A stretch of 64,000 nucleotides of DNA from Amanita rubescens (lineage: Eukaryota > Basidiomycota > Agaricomycetes > Agaricales > Amanitaceae). Within the stretch, counting starts at the first letter, position 1. Every line of letters starts with the position of its first letter. The notes under the pieces were generated by a model. That model made no database searches. It saw nothing but the letters and a program-made list of their open reading frames with translations, and was not told the origin of the DNA. A program made the position numbers and the translations under genes. The stretch spans positions 434,001-498,000 of the forward strand of contig WION01000015.1 of assembly GCA_015039365.1 (NCBI GenBank), given 5' to 3'. Shown piece by piece: positions 1-12,107 of the stretch.

Positions 1-1433
1 TGCAGAATTCCTGATTATCAATATTCCAATCAAGAGCTATTGAGCATGTCAACAATGCTCTTGCTCTGAGATAGTGATCCACAGTTTCTGTCTTTGGTAC
101 ACAGCTCCTGCTCCAGGCATTCACTAATAGGTGCATTGAGTACATATGATTAACACTCTTGATTAAAGAGAATGACAGCAAAACTCGTGTTCCACCCAAA
201 AATTGCATCCTATCCCATTCTCCATCTTCTCTCAAGAACAAAGTTTGATGATCCAATAACCTCAATGATGAATCTGATTCTTCATCAGCAATGTCTTCTG
301 CGTAATTTTCTGCAGCATTCTTGAACAAATCTACAGGTATATTTTCATGATTTAGAAATGCAAAAATTCTCAATAGTCTGATGGCACACTGCCCTGCCTT
401 AGCTACTTCCCCAGTTTCACTGGTAGCCATGGTTTCAATCTGTTTCATTGAAATATCCCATGTCCCATATGTAGATGTGCCATAGCCTGATGCACCTTTA
501 AAATCTTTGCTTGACATTAATTCATCTTGATGTTTCCTGTATAGTTCAAGATAGTCATCAATGTTGCATCCACAGCTTTGGATATATGCTCCTGCTTGAT
601 CAAGGGCAAGTGGGACTCCACCAAATTGTGAAACAACTGTTTTAGCCACATTTGTAATCTTGACAGATGTGCCATCAAGCATGGCTGACTTCAACAGCAA
701 TGAAATAGCCTCATTTTCTGGCATATCAAGAACATTCTCTGAATCCAGTGTGAGCCTCTTCAACCCCACATTCCTGCTTGTAATCAAGATATTTCCCTCA
801 TTCCCAGGTGGGAGGAACTTCTCAACCACTGAGTAATCACCATCAGCACTGTCATATACCATAAGGCATCTAGATCTCTGAGAAATCCATTGAAGAGCAG
901 ATCCAGGTGATTGTTTTGCCTCTTGTGGTGCATTATTAGCATGAGCTATCTGCATTAGTCCAAGTTCAATAGTAGCCTCTGAAGAAGCATCAAGCCAGTA
1001 GATATCAGAAAACCTTTGACAAGTCATTCATCTTGAACAATTATTATATCATTAATGTACTCACAGATCAGGATTTTGTTCAATAAATTTCAGGCAAATC
1101 TGAGTTTTGCCAATACCTCCTAAACCATGCAAGAGGAATGATTTCCTCTGGCCTTTGACATGGGTGCCAAAATGATCTTTCAGCCTTTGCAAATAATCCT
1201 CTCTGCCCATGAAGAAGGTGCTAGAATGCTTTAGAGGTGGAAGAGGAGGTAGAGCAGTCTCAGGAGGAGCTAAATGAAGGTTAATGGTAGTGGTTATCTA
1301 CAGATCAGGGTTATTGATATGTTCAATATGATAGACAATGTATAAACCCAATAACCTCTGTTAATTGAACATCTGTCATGGAAAAATCATGTGCCCCATG
1401 AAAAAAATGGTTTATAGCTTGAGGGTCTGACAT
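1..1433 (-). CDS. NLR-1: NB-ARC/TPR-type NLR-like protein, 3' part outside window
   Basis: Three exons can be read: 1356-1433 (26 codons from ATG 1431-1433), 1065-1297, and 1-1013 running off the window edge, with GT-AG introns of 58 and 51 bp. The product matches NLR-2 residue by residue through the nucleotide-binding domain: P-loop GLGGIGKT, Walker B-like LMVYDSAD, the ITSRN motif, GGVPLAL, and the MH-type motif SMHLLVNAW. No stop or frameshift is seen before the edge. By homology with NLR-2 the missing part should be a TPR array. Proteins of this class (NB-ARC plus kinesin-light-chain-type TPRs) are STAND NTPases thought to act as intracellular sensors in fungi; the ligand is unknown. It is divergent from NLR-2 with 2.9 kb between the start codons. 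Confidence 0.88.
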
Positions 1434-4369
1434 GCTGGTCATAGAAAGTGTAGATCAGTGTGAAATGTATTGTGCTCCAAATAAAGGTTACCTTGTTGTT
1501 GATACTGTCACTTGAAAGCTTTGATAATATGTCGTGGTTAGGAACAATGAAAAGAGGTAACGCGCGTCACGCTGAGCGGCGTGGAAAAGAATGTCGGCAA
1601 AGTCCGCCATTCTGCAGTACTATAGGACCATGTCAGTGGCGCCTCGCTTCTTCATCATTTACTGTCTTTCGCAAAGTGCTACATGAATCAATGCTTCTCC
1701 AACATCCTCAGCACGGTGCTCCGACAAATCCGATCCCACAGACATCTTCTCACTGCCTCGTCGTGGTGACCCGTCACCCGCGGCTTTCAATGCTGCCTGC
1801 CGCAAGGATTAAATAGTTGCTACAGGGGCGAGCAGCAGGCGATACGCGTGCAAAGGTGCTATCATCCCTTCTCGTGTACGCAACGGGCTAATCCTCTTTC
1901 ACTGGCCACACCGCACACACTCTTATCCCCGCCGCCCAACATCACTCTACCTTCACACATACTCACTTCACTGTCCATCTGGTGCTTAAATTCATCTTTG
2001 AAAAGCGCTTGTTTAGACTTTTTCCGACTTTTTTCTGTGTTTGAAACCAATCCTTTTCTGCATCGACAATTGGCCGCCTGCGCAAGCATTTTACTTTCGC
2101 GTTTGTCAAACAGCGGGTGCGCGGATAAGGACGGAAAGCCAGGCCGAAAATGTAAGTCATTCCACTTCATTAAACGTTTAGTTGGCCAACCTTTCTGTCA
2201 GAAAATCGAATTTTTTCTCTGCCGACTCATGTAAGATCACATTATCCCGGGCAATTCGCTTCCTCGAGCGCACAGCGGATGGTTCCCATTGAAGCCAAGG
2301 CACCGCCATGGTCAGGATCCAAGTATCCGCTGTCCATCGGATCTTCATCTGATCGGCAAGCCTCGCTTACTCTGCGCAAATCAACTGCACTATATGAGTG
2401 GCCGTCCATAGACACTGGAATACGGTGCCATGTATTGTGACAATTTCTAATAGATTTATCATGCTGTCGATGTACTAATGTATGTATCCTAATCGATGAG
2501 TGTGGGCGTATTGTAGACCCATTTGAGGTAGAAAATATTAATGAAGGTGCCACGACGCTGGGGTACCGTTCGAACGAGACAAGACTGCTCATCGGGTCAA
2601 TAACGGGCGGGGAAGCTGATTGTAGTACGTCACCAGAAGAATGGTTGATTGGGCAAATGGAGGATCCGTTGGAGGCGGCCGACTGACAAAACTAGATTTG
2701 TTTCCATATTGCTTGAGCAAGCAGTGCGTGACAGGGATATGCTCTCGCCGGCATCGGTTTGTGGCTGCGGGCAAGTAATGGACATCGCTGTAGCACGGAT
2801 AGGCTAGGAAGCGAGTAAGAACCATGACAAGCCGGAACTTTGGCTAGGAACTCACTAGTACTTGGTGCCATGCTAATGGAGCTTACTTAATGGCTGCTCA
2901 GCGCTCAGCCGTTATCTATCAGCGTTTGCAACAGCCGAGATGCGAACTATGAGATTAGAACGAGATATCAGTGGGCGCGTCTCGAAGTGAGAAAAGAAGG
3001 GAATCCACCATCTGACGATCACGGTCGAGAGGCTGCACGACTGCATCATACGCGCGGCTGTCCCAAACGACAATCATATATGGGTGCAAAAAAGGAATTT
3101 CCGGAGTACTACATGTTTTGGTTGATTGTCGCTTTGAAGCTAAAACTTCATCCGGGAAAAGAGTTTCTGAGGCGCTAATCAACGAGGGAAGGTAAAGTAT
3201 TCCTTTCGATCTTCTTCTGTGACTGGGGAGAGTAGGCGTAACGGGACTTGTGTGGTCAAACGATACCGTTGAAGTTTGAACACTCCATCAAATCGTTAAC
3301 AATCTAAGAATTGTCAATTAATATCGCTTAAAGCCGTTGACCCTGGACCACGTACCCTGTCTCCAAATCGCCAGTACATCTTTCATCCTCTTTCATCCGT
3401 TTATCCCTACGCTGTCGGCGCTTCAATCTTCAAGCCAAATTTATATAGATTTTGATGAATACCGGTGCCGCCCCGTGCTGTTACTTCGTCACGTTGTATT
3501 AAAGTGCAGCCAACACCGTCAACGGAAGTCTGAAAAGGACGAGCATGGTCAATGCTTCCGCAAACGACGGATAAAACGAGCTGACCGTTAGGGCTATATT
3601 AGAGTGAGATCTGACAGCGGATGACGCTCCCTGCGCGCTTTGATTGGTCTGGATGCCGCATGATCTTGTACTCCGCCGCATAACGTGGAACATGGGCGAT
3701 ACATGAAACGCCTCCCGCGTCCGGGGTCCAGTTGTAGGTGCATCCGCGTTAACTATAATCTCGCCATGCCTGCTGAAAAGAACGTGAGTTACAGTTTTGG
3801 GTGCCAATGCTTAGACATACCAACGCTCTGCATCGGCTTAACATCCACCTCAACTCGGATCCGCCGTGAGTCTGACGCATCACCCGAACGCGCCAGAGCG
3901 ATGCTAGTCCGAAATCGGCCTCACAATGAACCCAACTTGCAGAAGACGCCATGAATGTCAAGTCCGTGGTGACGCAGACAAGGAATGGGCGGGTTGGAGA
4001 CTTAAGAGATGAACGGGTCGTAGAATTTGGGCGCTAATGGGCAAAGGTACACAGAAAGGAAGTGCCATGATGTCAGTAAGCGACGTGGACTGGTTTGCTG
4101 GTCAACTATATGTTGTATCCATCAAAGCGCATGACGACGAGAGGTCAGAATCACTGGGATTTAAGAAAGACGGGGGCGGGCTTTGCGGAGTTTGCCGATG
4201 CCCTTTTCCACGGGTTCTTGTATCCCACGCCGCGTCCTTTCTTTGCCCTTGACCACGACATACGTACACAAGCTATCCTATCAGGTAAACTTGATTTGAG
4301 TTACAACAAGTGCCATTGTATTGACAGCTCCGTGTATCCGCATACTCTGTCATACGCCACTAAGCCACC
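1434..4369. other. 2.9 kb between divergent NLR-1 and NLR-2, no supported gene
   Basis: This holds the promoters of both NLR genes. Open frames here are short and have no recognisable domain; the best, an ATG frame at 2242-2592 on the minus strand (116 codons), has no family signature. The segment about 3480-3600 resembles about 9370-9470, suggesting an old duplication of intergenic DNA. No RNA gene was recognised. Confidence 0.5.
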
Positions 4370-7299
4370 ATGTCTGATCCCCCTCAAGCTGTCAACCAAT
4401 TTTTTCACGGTGCACATCACTTTTCTATGAAAGATGTTCAATTAAATGAGGTTATTGAATCATGTATTGTCTAATGTATAGGGTGCTGCATGTTAACCTT
4501 ACTCCTAGATAACCACCACAATCCACATCCATGTTGACCCTCCTCCTGAGACAACTCTCCCACCACTTGCACCCCTGAAACATTCTAGTATCTTCTTCAT
4601 TGGGAGGGATGAATATTTAAAAAGCTTAAAGGACCATTTCACCACCCATGTTGAAGGCCAGAGGAAATCATTCCTCTTGTATGGTATGGGAGGCATTGGA
4701 AAAACACAGATCTGTTTGAAATTCATTGAACAAAATCATGATTGGTGAGTATATGAATGATATAAGATTCATTTCAGATGAACTTTGACTTGACCTAGGT
4801 TTTCTGACATATACTGGATTGATGCTTCTTCAGAAGCTACTATTGAACTTGGACTAATGCAGATAGCTAAGGCTAATAATGCCCCCAAAGAAGCAACACA
4901 ATCTCCAGGATCTGCTCTCAATTGGATTGCTCAGAGACCAAAATGGCTTATGGTGTATGACAATGCAGATGGTCATTATTCAGTGGTTGAAAAGTATCTC
5001 CCACCTGGGAATGAGGGAAATATCTTGATAACAAGTAGGAATGTAGGCCTGAAGAGGCTCACATTGGATGCAGAGAATGTTCTTGATATGCCAGAGGATG
5101 AGGCTATTTCATTACTTTTGAAAGCAGCCATGCTTGCTGGCACATCTCACAAGGTTAAAGATGTGGCAAAAAAAGTGGTGTTACAATTGGGTGGAGTCCC
5201 ACTTGCCCTTGACCAAGCAGGAGCCTACATCCAAAGCTGTGGATGCACCATTGATGATTATCTTGAACTATATGGGAAACATAAAGATGAGTTAATGTCA
5301 AGCAATGAATTTAAAGGTGCATCTGGTTATGGAACATCTACATATGGAACATGGAACATTTCAATGAAGCAGATTGAGAGCATGGCAGCAAATGGAAATG
5401 GGCAGGAGGCAAAGGCAGCACAGACTGCTATCAAGCTATTAAGGATTTTTGCATTTCTAAATCCTGAGAAGATACCTGTAGAATTATTTAAAAATGCTGC
5501 AGAGAACTACATAAAGGGGGATGCTGATAAAGGATCAGATTCACTATTGGATCATCAAACCTTGTTCTTGAGGGAAGATGGAGAATGGGATAGATTACGG
5601 TTCCTGGGTGGGATACAGGTTCTACTCTCATTTTCTTTAATCAAGAGTCTTGGCCATCTGTACTCAATGCACCTATTAGTAAATGCTTGGAGCAGGAACC
5701 TCATATCTAATAAAGAGATCACCAATCACTATCTCAGAGCAAGAGCTCTGTTGTCCTGTTCAATAGTTCCTGACTGGCTTATGGATAACTATGAATTTTG
5801 CAAATTGGTGGCACCACACCTTGAATCAATTCTTTTGCATTCATCAGAATTTTGGGTGCAGGAGAAGTACTATGACAGTGAATATAATAGATTCACACTT
5901 GTCTTTTTCCATGTCGGTAACTGGAATGAAGCAGAGAAGGTTTTAAATGTAGCTATTAATGACAGGAAGATAAGACTGGGCAAAGACCACCCAGACACTC
6001 TCAAAACTATGACCAGTTTGGCATCAACATACCATGGTCAAGGAAGGTGGAATGAGGCAGAAAAGTTTGAGGTAGAAGTGTTGAGTATTCTAAAAGGGAA
6101 GATGGCAGTAGATCACTCATTTACTCTGCAAGTCATGCATGATTTGGCATTGATTTACTTGGACCAGGGAAAGTGGAGTGATGCAGAGAAGCTGCAGGTG
6201 GTTGTGGTGAATGAACGAAAAGAAGTGCTTGGATCAGATCATCCAGACACACTCTCCACCATGCATATTTTGGCATCAACATACTGGAAGCAAGGAAGAT
6301 GGGATGAGGCAGAGAAGCTGAATGTTGATGTGATGGATGCAAGAAAAGCAAAAATTGGATCAGATCACCCAGACACTCTCGACACCATGCAAAACTTGGC
6401 AACAATATACCTGAGTCAGGGAAGGTGGAATGAGGCAGAGAAGTTAGTGGTGCATGTGATGAATGCAAACAAAGAAAAGCTTGGGTTGGACCACCCAAAA
6501 ACTCTCACCACTATGCACAACTTGGCATCAGCATACCACAATCAGGGAAAGTTGGAGGAAGCAGAGAAATTGGGCATGCAGGTGATGAATGCAAGAAAAG
6601 TAAAGCTTGGGTCAGACCATCCAGACACCCTCAGCAGCATGCACAATGTAGCAACAACATACCAAAATCAGGGAAGATGGCAAGAGGCAGAACAGCTGGA
6701 GGTAGATGTCATCAATGCAAGCAAAACAAAGCTTGGAACAGAACACCCTTTTACCCTTACTGCCATGGCCAGTTTAGGGATGACATATGTAAATATGGGA
6801 AGGTGGGAAGAAGCACTGTCTCTGTTGTCTCATACAATCCAGCCCATGCAAAAAGTTATGGGACCTCAAAATCCCATTGTCCAGACTGTACTTCATTACA
6901 CAGAACAACTTGATGCTCTTGTTAAAACAGCACAACAAGATTACATTCAAACTGAACAAAAGGTATACCAGACAACTATATTTCACTTCTATGTCTGATT
7001 TCTTTTGTGTTTGAAAGCCATCTGAGCCCCTTGAAAACCAGGAGCCAGTTCAAGTACCTGGACAAACAGGGCCTCAGCCTAGCCAACAAGAGCCAGTTCA
7101 AGTACCTGAACAAACAGGACCTCAGCCTAACCAACTTGAAATAACACATGTGGTAAGTTATCCACATCAATGCTATGCATTACTACTGCTTTTGATGTAG
7201 GTGCCATCCAATTCTGGAAAAGAAGATCTTGCAGTACACCCTCAGAAGGATAAATTTATGAGAGGTCTTAAAGGCATGTGGAAAAAGATGAAGCATTGA
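4370..7299 (+). CDS. NLR-2: complete NB-ARC/TPR NLR-like protein, 904 aa
   Basis: Five exons (4370-4450, 4509-4744, 4799-6962, 7018-7152, 7201-7299) give 905 codons with every junction in frame. Residues 1-27 form their own exon and carry a short F-x-G-A-x-x-F-S-M segment. The NB-ARC domain spans roughly 55-400: P-loop GMGGIGKT at 86-93, Walker B-like LMVYD at 156-160, ITSRN near 183, GGVPLAL near 237, and MHLLVN near 396. Eight 42-residue TPRs of the kinesin-light-chain type follow (479-814, consensus LGxDHPDTLxTMxNLAxTYxxQGRWxEAE). A Gln/Pro-rich exon with an internal duplication and a basic tail, MRGLKGMWKKMKH, end the protein. A regulatory P-loop ATPase in self/non-self sensing is inferred from the family. 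It is the only complete intact member of the three copies here. Confidence 0.92.
5916..6923 (+). repeat. Eight tandem 126-bp TPR-coding units in NLR-2
   Basis: The GGx-x-W/L-x-E-A codon block recurs at 5916, 6042, 6168, 6294, 6420, 6546, 6672 and 6798, an exact 126 bp (42 codon) period with no indel. Units 2 to 7 are clearly similar at the DNA level. This is consistent with unequal exchange or gene conversion between repeats, as proposed for the high-identity repeat arrays of fungal NLRs. Confidence 0.9.
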
Positions 7300-7539
7300 G
7301 TATACTATTTCAATGCATGAGTGAAGTTCTCGAGTGCAGATGAACATACAAGATTTTATCAGTCATAAATGTAGCTACTATTGCAGTCTCAATTACCTTT
7401 TCAAGTCTTCCGCCACAATATTCTGGTGTTGTCGGAGCAGCCTGTACTTGACCACTAACAACAGGACATGAAAACTCGGTACAAAAGCAATGTCATCACT
7501 CCCTTGGCACCAGACGACATAGATATTCCAAAGTTTTTG

Positions 7540-8060
7540 CGTTTGTAAGATAAATCGCGCCACAAAAATGCGCATCATTGGGTTGTCCGTGACCGACCGG
7601 TGACCGTGCTCCAACGACCCGTCATCTCCGACCAATTGTTTGCTCCCCATGCTTGTTCAATCCGTCGTCACTGCTTATGACCATATTGAGGGCCAAAGTG
7701 GTAGATAAGACGTGGAACGAACATTCAGTCATTGTAACCCATTCAATTAGTCATCATCTGTGTCCTAACACGAACCCCCGCATCTAATCCAAAATCGACA
7801 GCCTATGCGTCGACTTCATACGTTTTCTCCAAGTCTAGATCAGAGAAGACGTCTCCGGGTACGAGTTATTTCCCGCTCTGCAACGAGAGAGCCGCAGCTT
7901 CGTTCGGGCATTCGAGGTAGCTGCTGCTGCTTGGGCGGGAACGGAACTATATGGATAGATGGTTCTGACGCTCTGCTCCGTCAGGCGACTATGCTTAATA
8001 ATACGGCCCAACCTCATTGAGGTCATATGGGAAGGAAAAAGATGCGTGTCGGGCCTCGTC
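7540..8060 (-). pseudogene. Decayed SDR copy A (downstream of NLR-2)
   Basis: On the minus strand this stretch aligns with exons 1-3 of the SDR at 10176-11273. It keeps the sequence around the YCAAK catalytic exon (near 7560-7630), the exon 2 neighbourhood (near 7690-7760) and the exon 1 segment encoding VxGDVSSE (near 7830-7870), but the frame is broken many times. The order and orientation (NLR gene pointing right, SDR pointing left) repeat at 9.85-11.3 kb, so this looks like one copy of a duplicated NLR-SDR block. A near-identical relic is at 34988-35450. Confidence 0.65.
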
Positions 8061-9849
8061 ACGTAGGCAGGAGAGTTTGATCAAAACCTAGTGGTTCCCA
8101 GAGGACGTCGTTAAAGACTGAAGTATTGACGGGCCGCGATGCAGTAGCTGGATGTTGGCGGTGAGTAAGAACCATTAATTCGATGTAGCCAGCGACTCAC
8201 TGGCAACCAATTTTCAGTCTCCTACATCCATTCCCTCAGCGCGTTCGCTGAGATAAAGCACGTTCAACCAGGATCAATTGCGAGCCTTCTAAAGGGCAAC
8301 AACTGCCGTGCAACAGTGGTGAGGGATTAGCATAGTCCTGCAGAGAGCATCCCAAACGCACCTATCAAGAGGCCGAACGGCGTGTGTGAAGATATAAGAT
8401 ATATGCAGTAAAGAAGCGGCTCCTCCAAGAACTGCGTATCTTGGTCCTCGGAAGTCATGTTGAAAACTTCTCCGCTGGAGCTTGACTCGTCATTCCTTCA
8501 AATTCTTCCACCCAAATGCACCGAGGGGCGGACTCAGAACGACTCAGAAAGATGCTGTGGCAGATATAGCACGGGAATGGGTGTTGAGCTCGATTTTCAT
8601 CTTGGGGTAGATCATCAGATGACGTGTCACAACCTGCATCGGTCATATCATCGTACAGACGCATAAAGCGAAGGGGTGTGACATAGCGATTGTGTTGCCC
8701 TCCGTTGTGGATACGTGCATGCGGCGGACTAATAGCCATGATGCAGGCGGGTGAAAACGTCGGTGGAATAAAGTGTACGGGAGCGCTCGGAAGGTCAGTG
8801 GAGGGATCCGAGTCGCATGCCCGTGAGTCGTTGACGTGCAGAGGAGCCGTAAGCGGAGAAGCTGATGCTTTCAATAGCGCGTCTCGATCTGTTGCCACAG
8901 AAAGAAATGCTCAGGCTGACATGAGCGCGTTAGCAAGGTTGAACTCATCGGGTGGAACGAATATGTTTACCTTAACGTTCGAAAACTCGACTCGAGCTGG
9001 AACTGAAATTTGGGCTCAGCTCTCTATTGGCTGAGGAGTTTGCGGCGCTTATAATTAGATTCATATTAGATTCTGCCTAATCTTCTCTGTATCACTAGAA
9101 AGCGTAGCTTTGAATGTCGCCGATATGATCCATCGTTCGTCATGTATGCTTTCCAAGCCCGCGACGGATCGTCCTCCGTACTGTTACTCTTTCTCTTCCG
9201 TTGCCGAATTGGCTTTCTCGTTGAAGAAGGATTTTTGTCTCCCAAACGCTTCACGGAGTCATGAGCCAGCCATTGATCTAATTTTTGTTAATCACGTCGT
9301 CAAAACCGTTGGCTATCAGCCACGTACCTGCCAGTCCCCGGATATCCCATACATCCTATCAGTCGAGCCAACCAAGGTTCAACCCGTCGTTGAGGGACGT
9401 CTGAAAAGGGCAAACTTGTCAATGCTTCCAATAATCGTGAGTGAAACGAACCAACCGTTTGACCCGTGCCATAGAAAAAACGGGTGCTGGGTGAAGGTGG
9501 AGGATTTGAGGGTTGTGAAAGCAGGCGAGCCCCGTGTATGAACGGTGCGGCGGCACCTTCAGAAGCAGAGCACTCTGAGCGTGACGTCGACAACTGCTTC
9601 TCTCAGCCCGTTGTTTGTATCAGAGTTGGACCGAATTTGAATTTCGATCAGGCCGTCCGCGTCAGATCGCGTTCAAAGCAGGAAAGTCCTAGAGTTCGTC
9701 CACATTTCGGAGCACTGTATTTTTTCCCACGGTTTTTGCTGTGACTTGCGTTGCCCAGTGTCAGTCATCCACATTACTTTAGTATCATGCTTGAGCTGAT
9801 CCTTGATGTAGATTTCTTCCAATCTAGCAGAGCAGTCAGACATTACGGT
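8061..9849. other. 1.8 kb without a supported gene; first part is a dispersed duplicate
   Basis: About 8061-8452 continues the duplication shared with about 35450-35840 (beyond the SDR relic). The rest, including open frames near 8455-8898 and 9110-9541, shows no domain, signal peptide or splice pattern that I can support. Confidence 0.5.
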
Positions 9850-9910
9850 ACAACTTAAACACAAATTCATGAAAGGGCTTGAAGGCATGTGGAAAAAGTT
9901 GAAGGAATGA
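9850..9910 (+). pseudogene. Relic of an NLR last exon
   Basis: This encodes HKFMKGLEGMWKKLKE followed by TGA (9908-9910), matching the C-terminal exon of NLR-2 (DKFMRGLKGMWKKMKH, 7249-7299). Nothing upstream resembles the rest of an NLR gene, so it is the 3' remnant of a deleted or transposed copy. It sits just before the SDR gene, as NLR-2 sits before SDR copy A. Confidence 0.75.
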
Positions 9911-9984
9911 TCATATCTAGTTTACTACACTTCTATTCATTATGTTCATTGTGCGCATGATTAGATAGTGCCTGTCAATAGAAT

Positions 9985-10135
9985 GAGCTCCCAAAACTGC
10001 ATTAAATAGCATATCTCCACTCTGGGCAGACAAGTTAGTGATAAATCTTGCGACACAGATGATGCTTGTGCATTGGCGCCTCGAGCACTGCGGGGCACAC
10101 CAACGTATACATCTTACCATTTTCTACACAGTAAT
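9985..10135 (-). pseudogene. Possible additional SDR exon relic
   Basis: About 50 bp around 10020-10070 resemble the catalytic YCAAK exon of the neighbouring SDR at roughly 70 percent by eye. The rest is not alignable. This is a weak call. Confidence 0.3.
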
Positions 10136-10175
10136 GTCAGCTCCTCGATTGATTATCAATTTGAAACGCCTTCCT

Positions 10176-11273
10176 TTAATTGAAGTACAGCCCGCCGTTC
10201 ACAGAAATCTATAAGGTACAGATTGAACAATCTTAGCGCTTCATGTATAAGAGTTCACTGACGGTTTGACCCGTGATATAGCGCGAGCTGTCTGACAAAA
10301 GGAAGGAGACAACGTTGGCGACGTCCTCTGGTTCGCCCTCATAGCCGAGGGCAGACCTCGTCCTCACCATCTTGAAAAGCGAGTCAGATATACAACGTGG
10401 AAGGAGTTTGATAGATAGAGAAGTACCTCTTGCAGCGCGGCTCTCGTACCCTCTTCCAGCTTGTCGACTAAAACCCTTGTTTTATCCCAGAATAACCAGC
10501 ATAGAATCAACCCTTACTCAATGGCGTCCTTGTTAAACCAGGAGCATATACATTAACTGTGATGGTGTGTTTTCCTACTTCCTGCGCTGCAAACGATGTG
10601 AGTTGCTATTTGAAATATAAGTATAGACGTACCAACACTTTGTGTCAATCCACGTATCGCAAATTTCGCGGCACAATAATGGGCATCGTTGGGTTTACCC
10701 CTCAACCCCGAAAGTGAACACGCTCCAACGACTCGTCCTCCCCGTCCTTGCTTGATCATTTGCCTAATAGCATACTTGTAGCAAAGAAAAGCGCCACGCG
10801 CATGAACTGGCGAACATTCGGTCCCATTGTTCTGTTGTCACTGTTTAAGAGTATATTGGAGAGTGGAACGGCAGTATATACGGCATTGTACGAACATTCG
10901 GTTATTGGAACACGTTGATCGGCTATACCTGCGTTGGCCACCATCTGCGTCCGAGTGTAAGCCTTCCGATGCCTAGCGATCGTAGCTTAATCACTAGCAG
11001 CTACGTACCGCATCAACTCCACCGAGATGTTGAACAGTATCAGTGCACCATTTTCTCCACATCAGCCTCGGAGGAGACGTCCCCAGGTACGAGAATGGTG
11101 TTGGCTCCGTTTTGCGATGCTACTAGATCGGCGACTTCTTTCAGCTGTTCGAGGGAGCTGGGAAGATCGTTGAGGGCCACGTCAAAGCCATCACTGGCGA
11201 GCTTCAGCACAATTGCCTTTCCGATACCAGAGGCAGCGCCAGTTACGATGGCGACTCGACGGGGAGCAGCCAT
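10176..11273 (-). pseudogene. Short-chain dehydrogenase/reductase, seven exons, two +1 frameshifts
   Basis: Exons: 11009-11273, 10896-10944, 10633-10840, 10518-10586, 10427-10467, 10263-10370, 10176-10208, with 46-64 bp GT-AG introns. Together they total 773 nt, two more than the 771 nt (256 aa) expected of a classical SDR. One extra base near 11040 turns the exon 1 frame into TGA, and a second lies near 10810 in exon 3. All SDR hallmarks are present: TGAASGIG cofactor loop near residue 11, NAG, the YCAAK catalytic pair, and the C-terminal TGQTISVNGGLYFN. The family resembles acetoin/diacetyl-type or 3-oxoacyl reductases using NAD(P)H; the substrate cannot be told. The splice sites look intact, so inactivation is recent or the two indels are assembly errors. 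Confidence 0.8.
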
Positions 11274-12107
11274 ATTGCGTCAAGTCAGGTGACTAGACTA
11301 TCCTCGTCCACATTCACCGATTTTGTATTCCTCCCTCTCAACTAATCGACGTGTCGGAATGTATGGACCCCTCTGCCACACGTCTATTGTTTCCATAACC
11401 GCTCTTCCCGACGTGCTCTTGCCCACTCGTCCCCTGTACCCAATACCCCCATTCGCTTCCATCCACGCTCTGTACGATGATACACAAAACGGACATACGT
11501 CCGGCGTCGTTCTTCCTGTCGTCCTCAACGGCAGCCTGATGATCGAGCCAACCAAGTTGAAGAAGTGAACCAATCTCCACCGGGAATTTATGTCACTTAT
11601 TTAATGTATCCATTATATATGATTGTACCCTGCATCCGTGACCGCCTGGTTGTCATAGAAAGGTGGCAAAGCCATAGCGGGTTTCTTTTCAATGGTCGTC
11701 TGAAATGTGATATTCCAAAACCAGTCGGGGTGGGGAAAATTGAGCAAAGTCGTAACAAGGCCAAACGACTCGGACGTGGCCCTACCACAGGAAAATGGCT
11801 CAAGTACCAGTATTATCGCGTCTTAGTTCTCAGAATGACTCATATCCATGTTCCGAAGGTGGCTCAGCCCTTTTGTTCTTTCTAAATACTTATACAGGCG
11901 GGGGACGTGGAAAAAGCGCTGTGTGGAATGTGCAGAGACCAGCACGGCGCTTGTTGCACAAATTGCCAGGAACGAGACTCGGCTGGCAGGTGCTACCCAA
12001 AATGTAAAAGTTCTTCCGTCCGTGTAATTCCACTAGTATTTCGCCTGGCCGGCAGGCGGATCGCCACCACCAACGAACAATAACATCGACAAAAGTGTAC
12101 GCTATGC
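11274..12107. other. Intergenic, 0.8 kb between SDR start and protein A stop
   Basis: This holds the SDR promoter and the 3' flank of the secreted protein A gene. Short overlapping frames on both strands (11298-11885) have no recognisable features. Confidence 0.5.

Noticed and set aside
2242..2592. Minus-strand ATG frame of 116 codons between NLR-1 and NLR-2
   Set aside because: No domain, no signal peptide and no homologue in the window; a chance frame is as likely.
6133..6498. Minus-strand open frame of 121 codons inside the TPR region
   Set aside because: Shadow of the 126-bp repeats on the opposite strand.
8455..8898. Minus-strand open frame of 147 codons
   Set aside because: It begins with GTG, has no recognisable family, and lies in a duplicated, decayed intergenic block.
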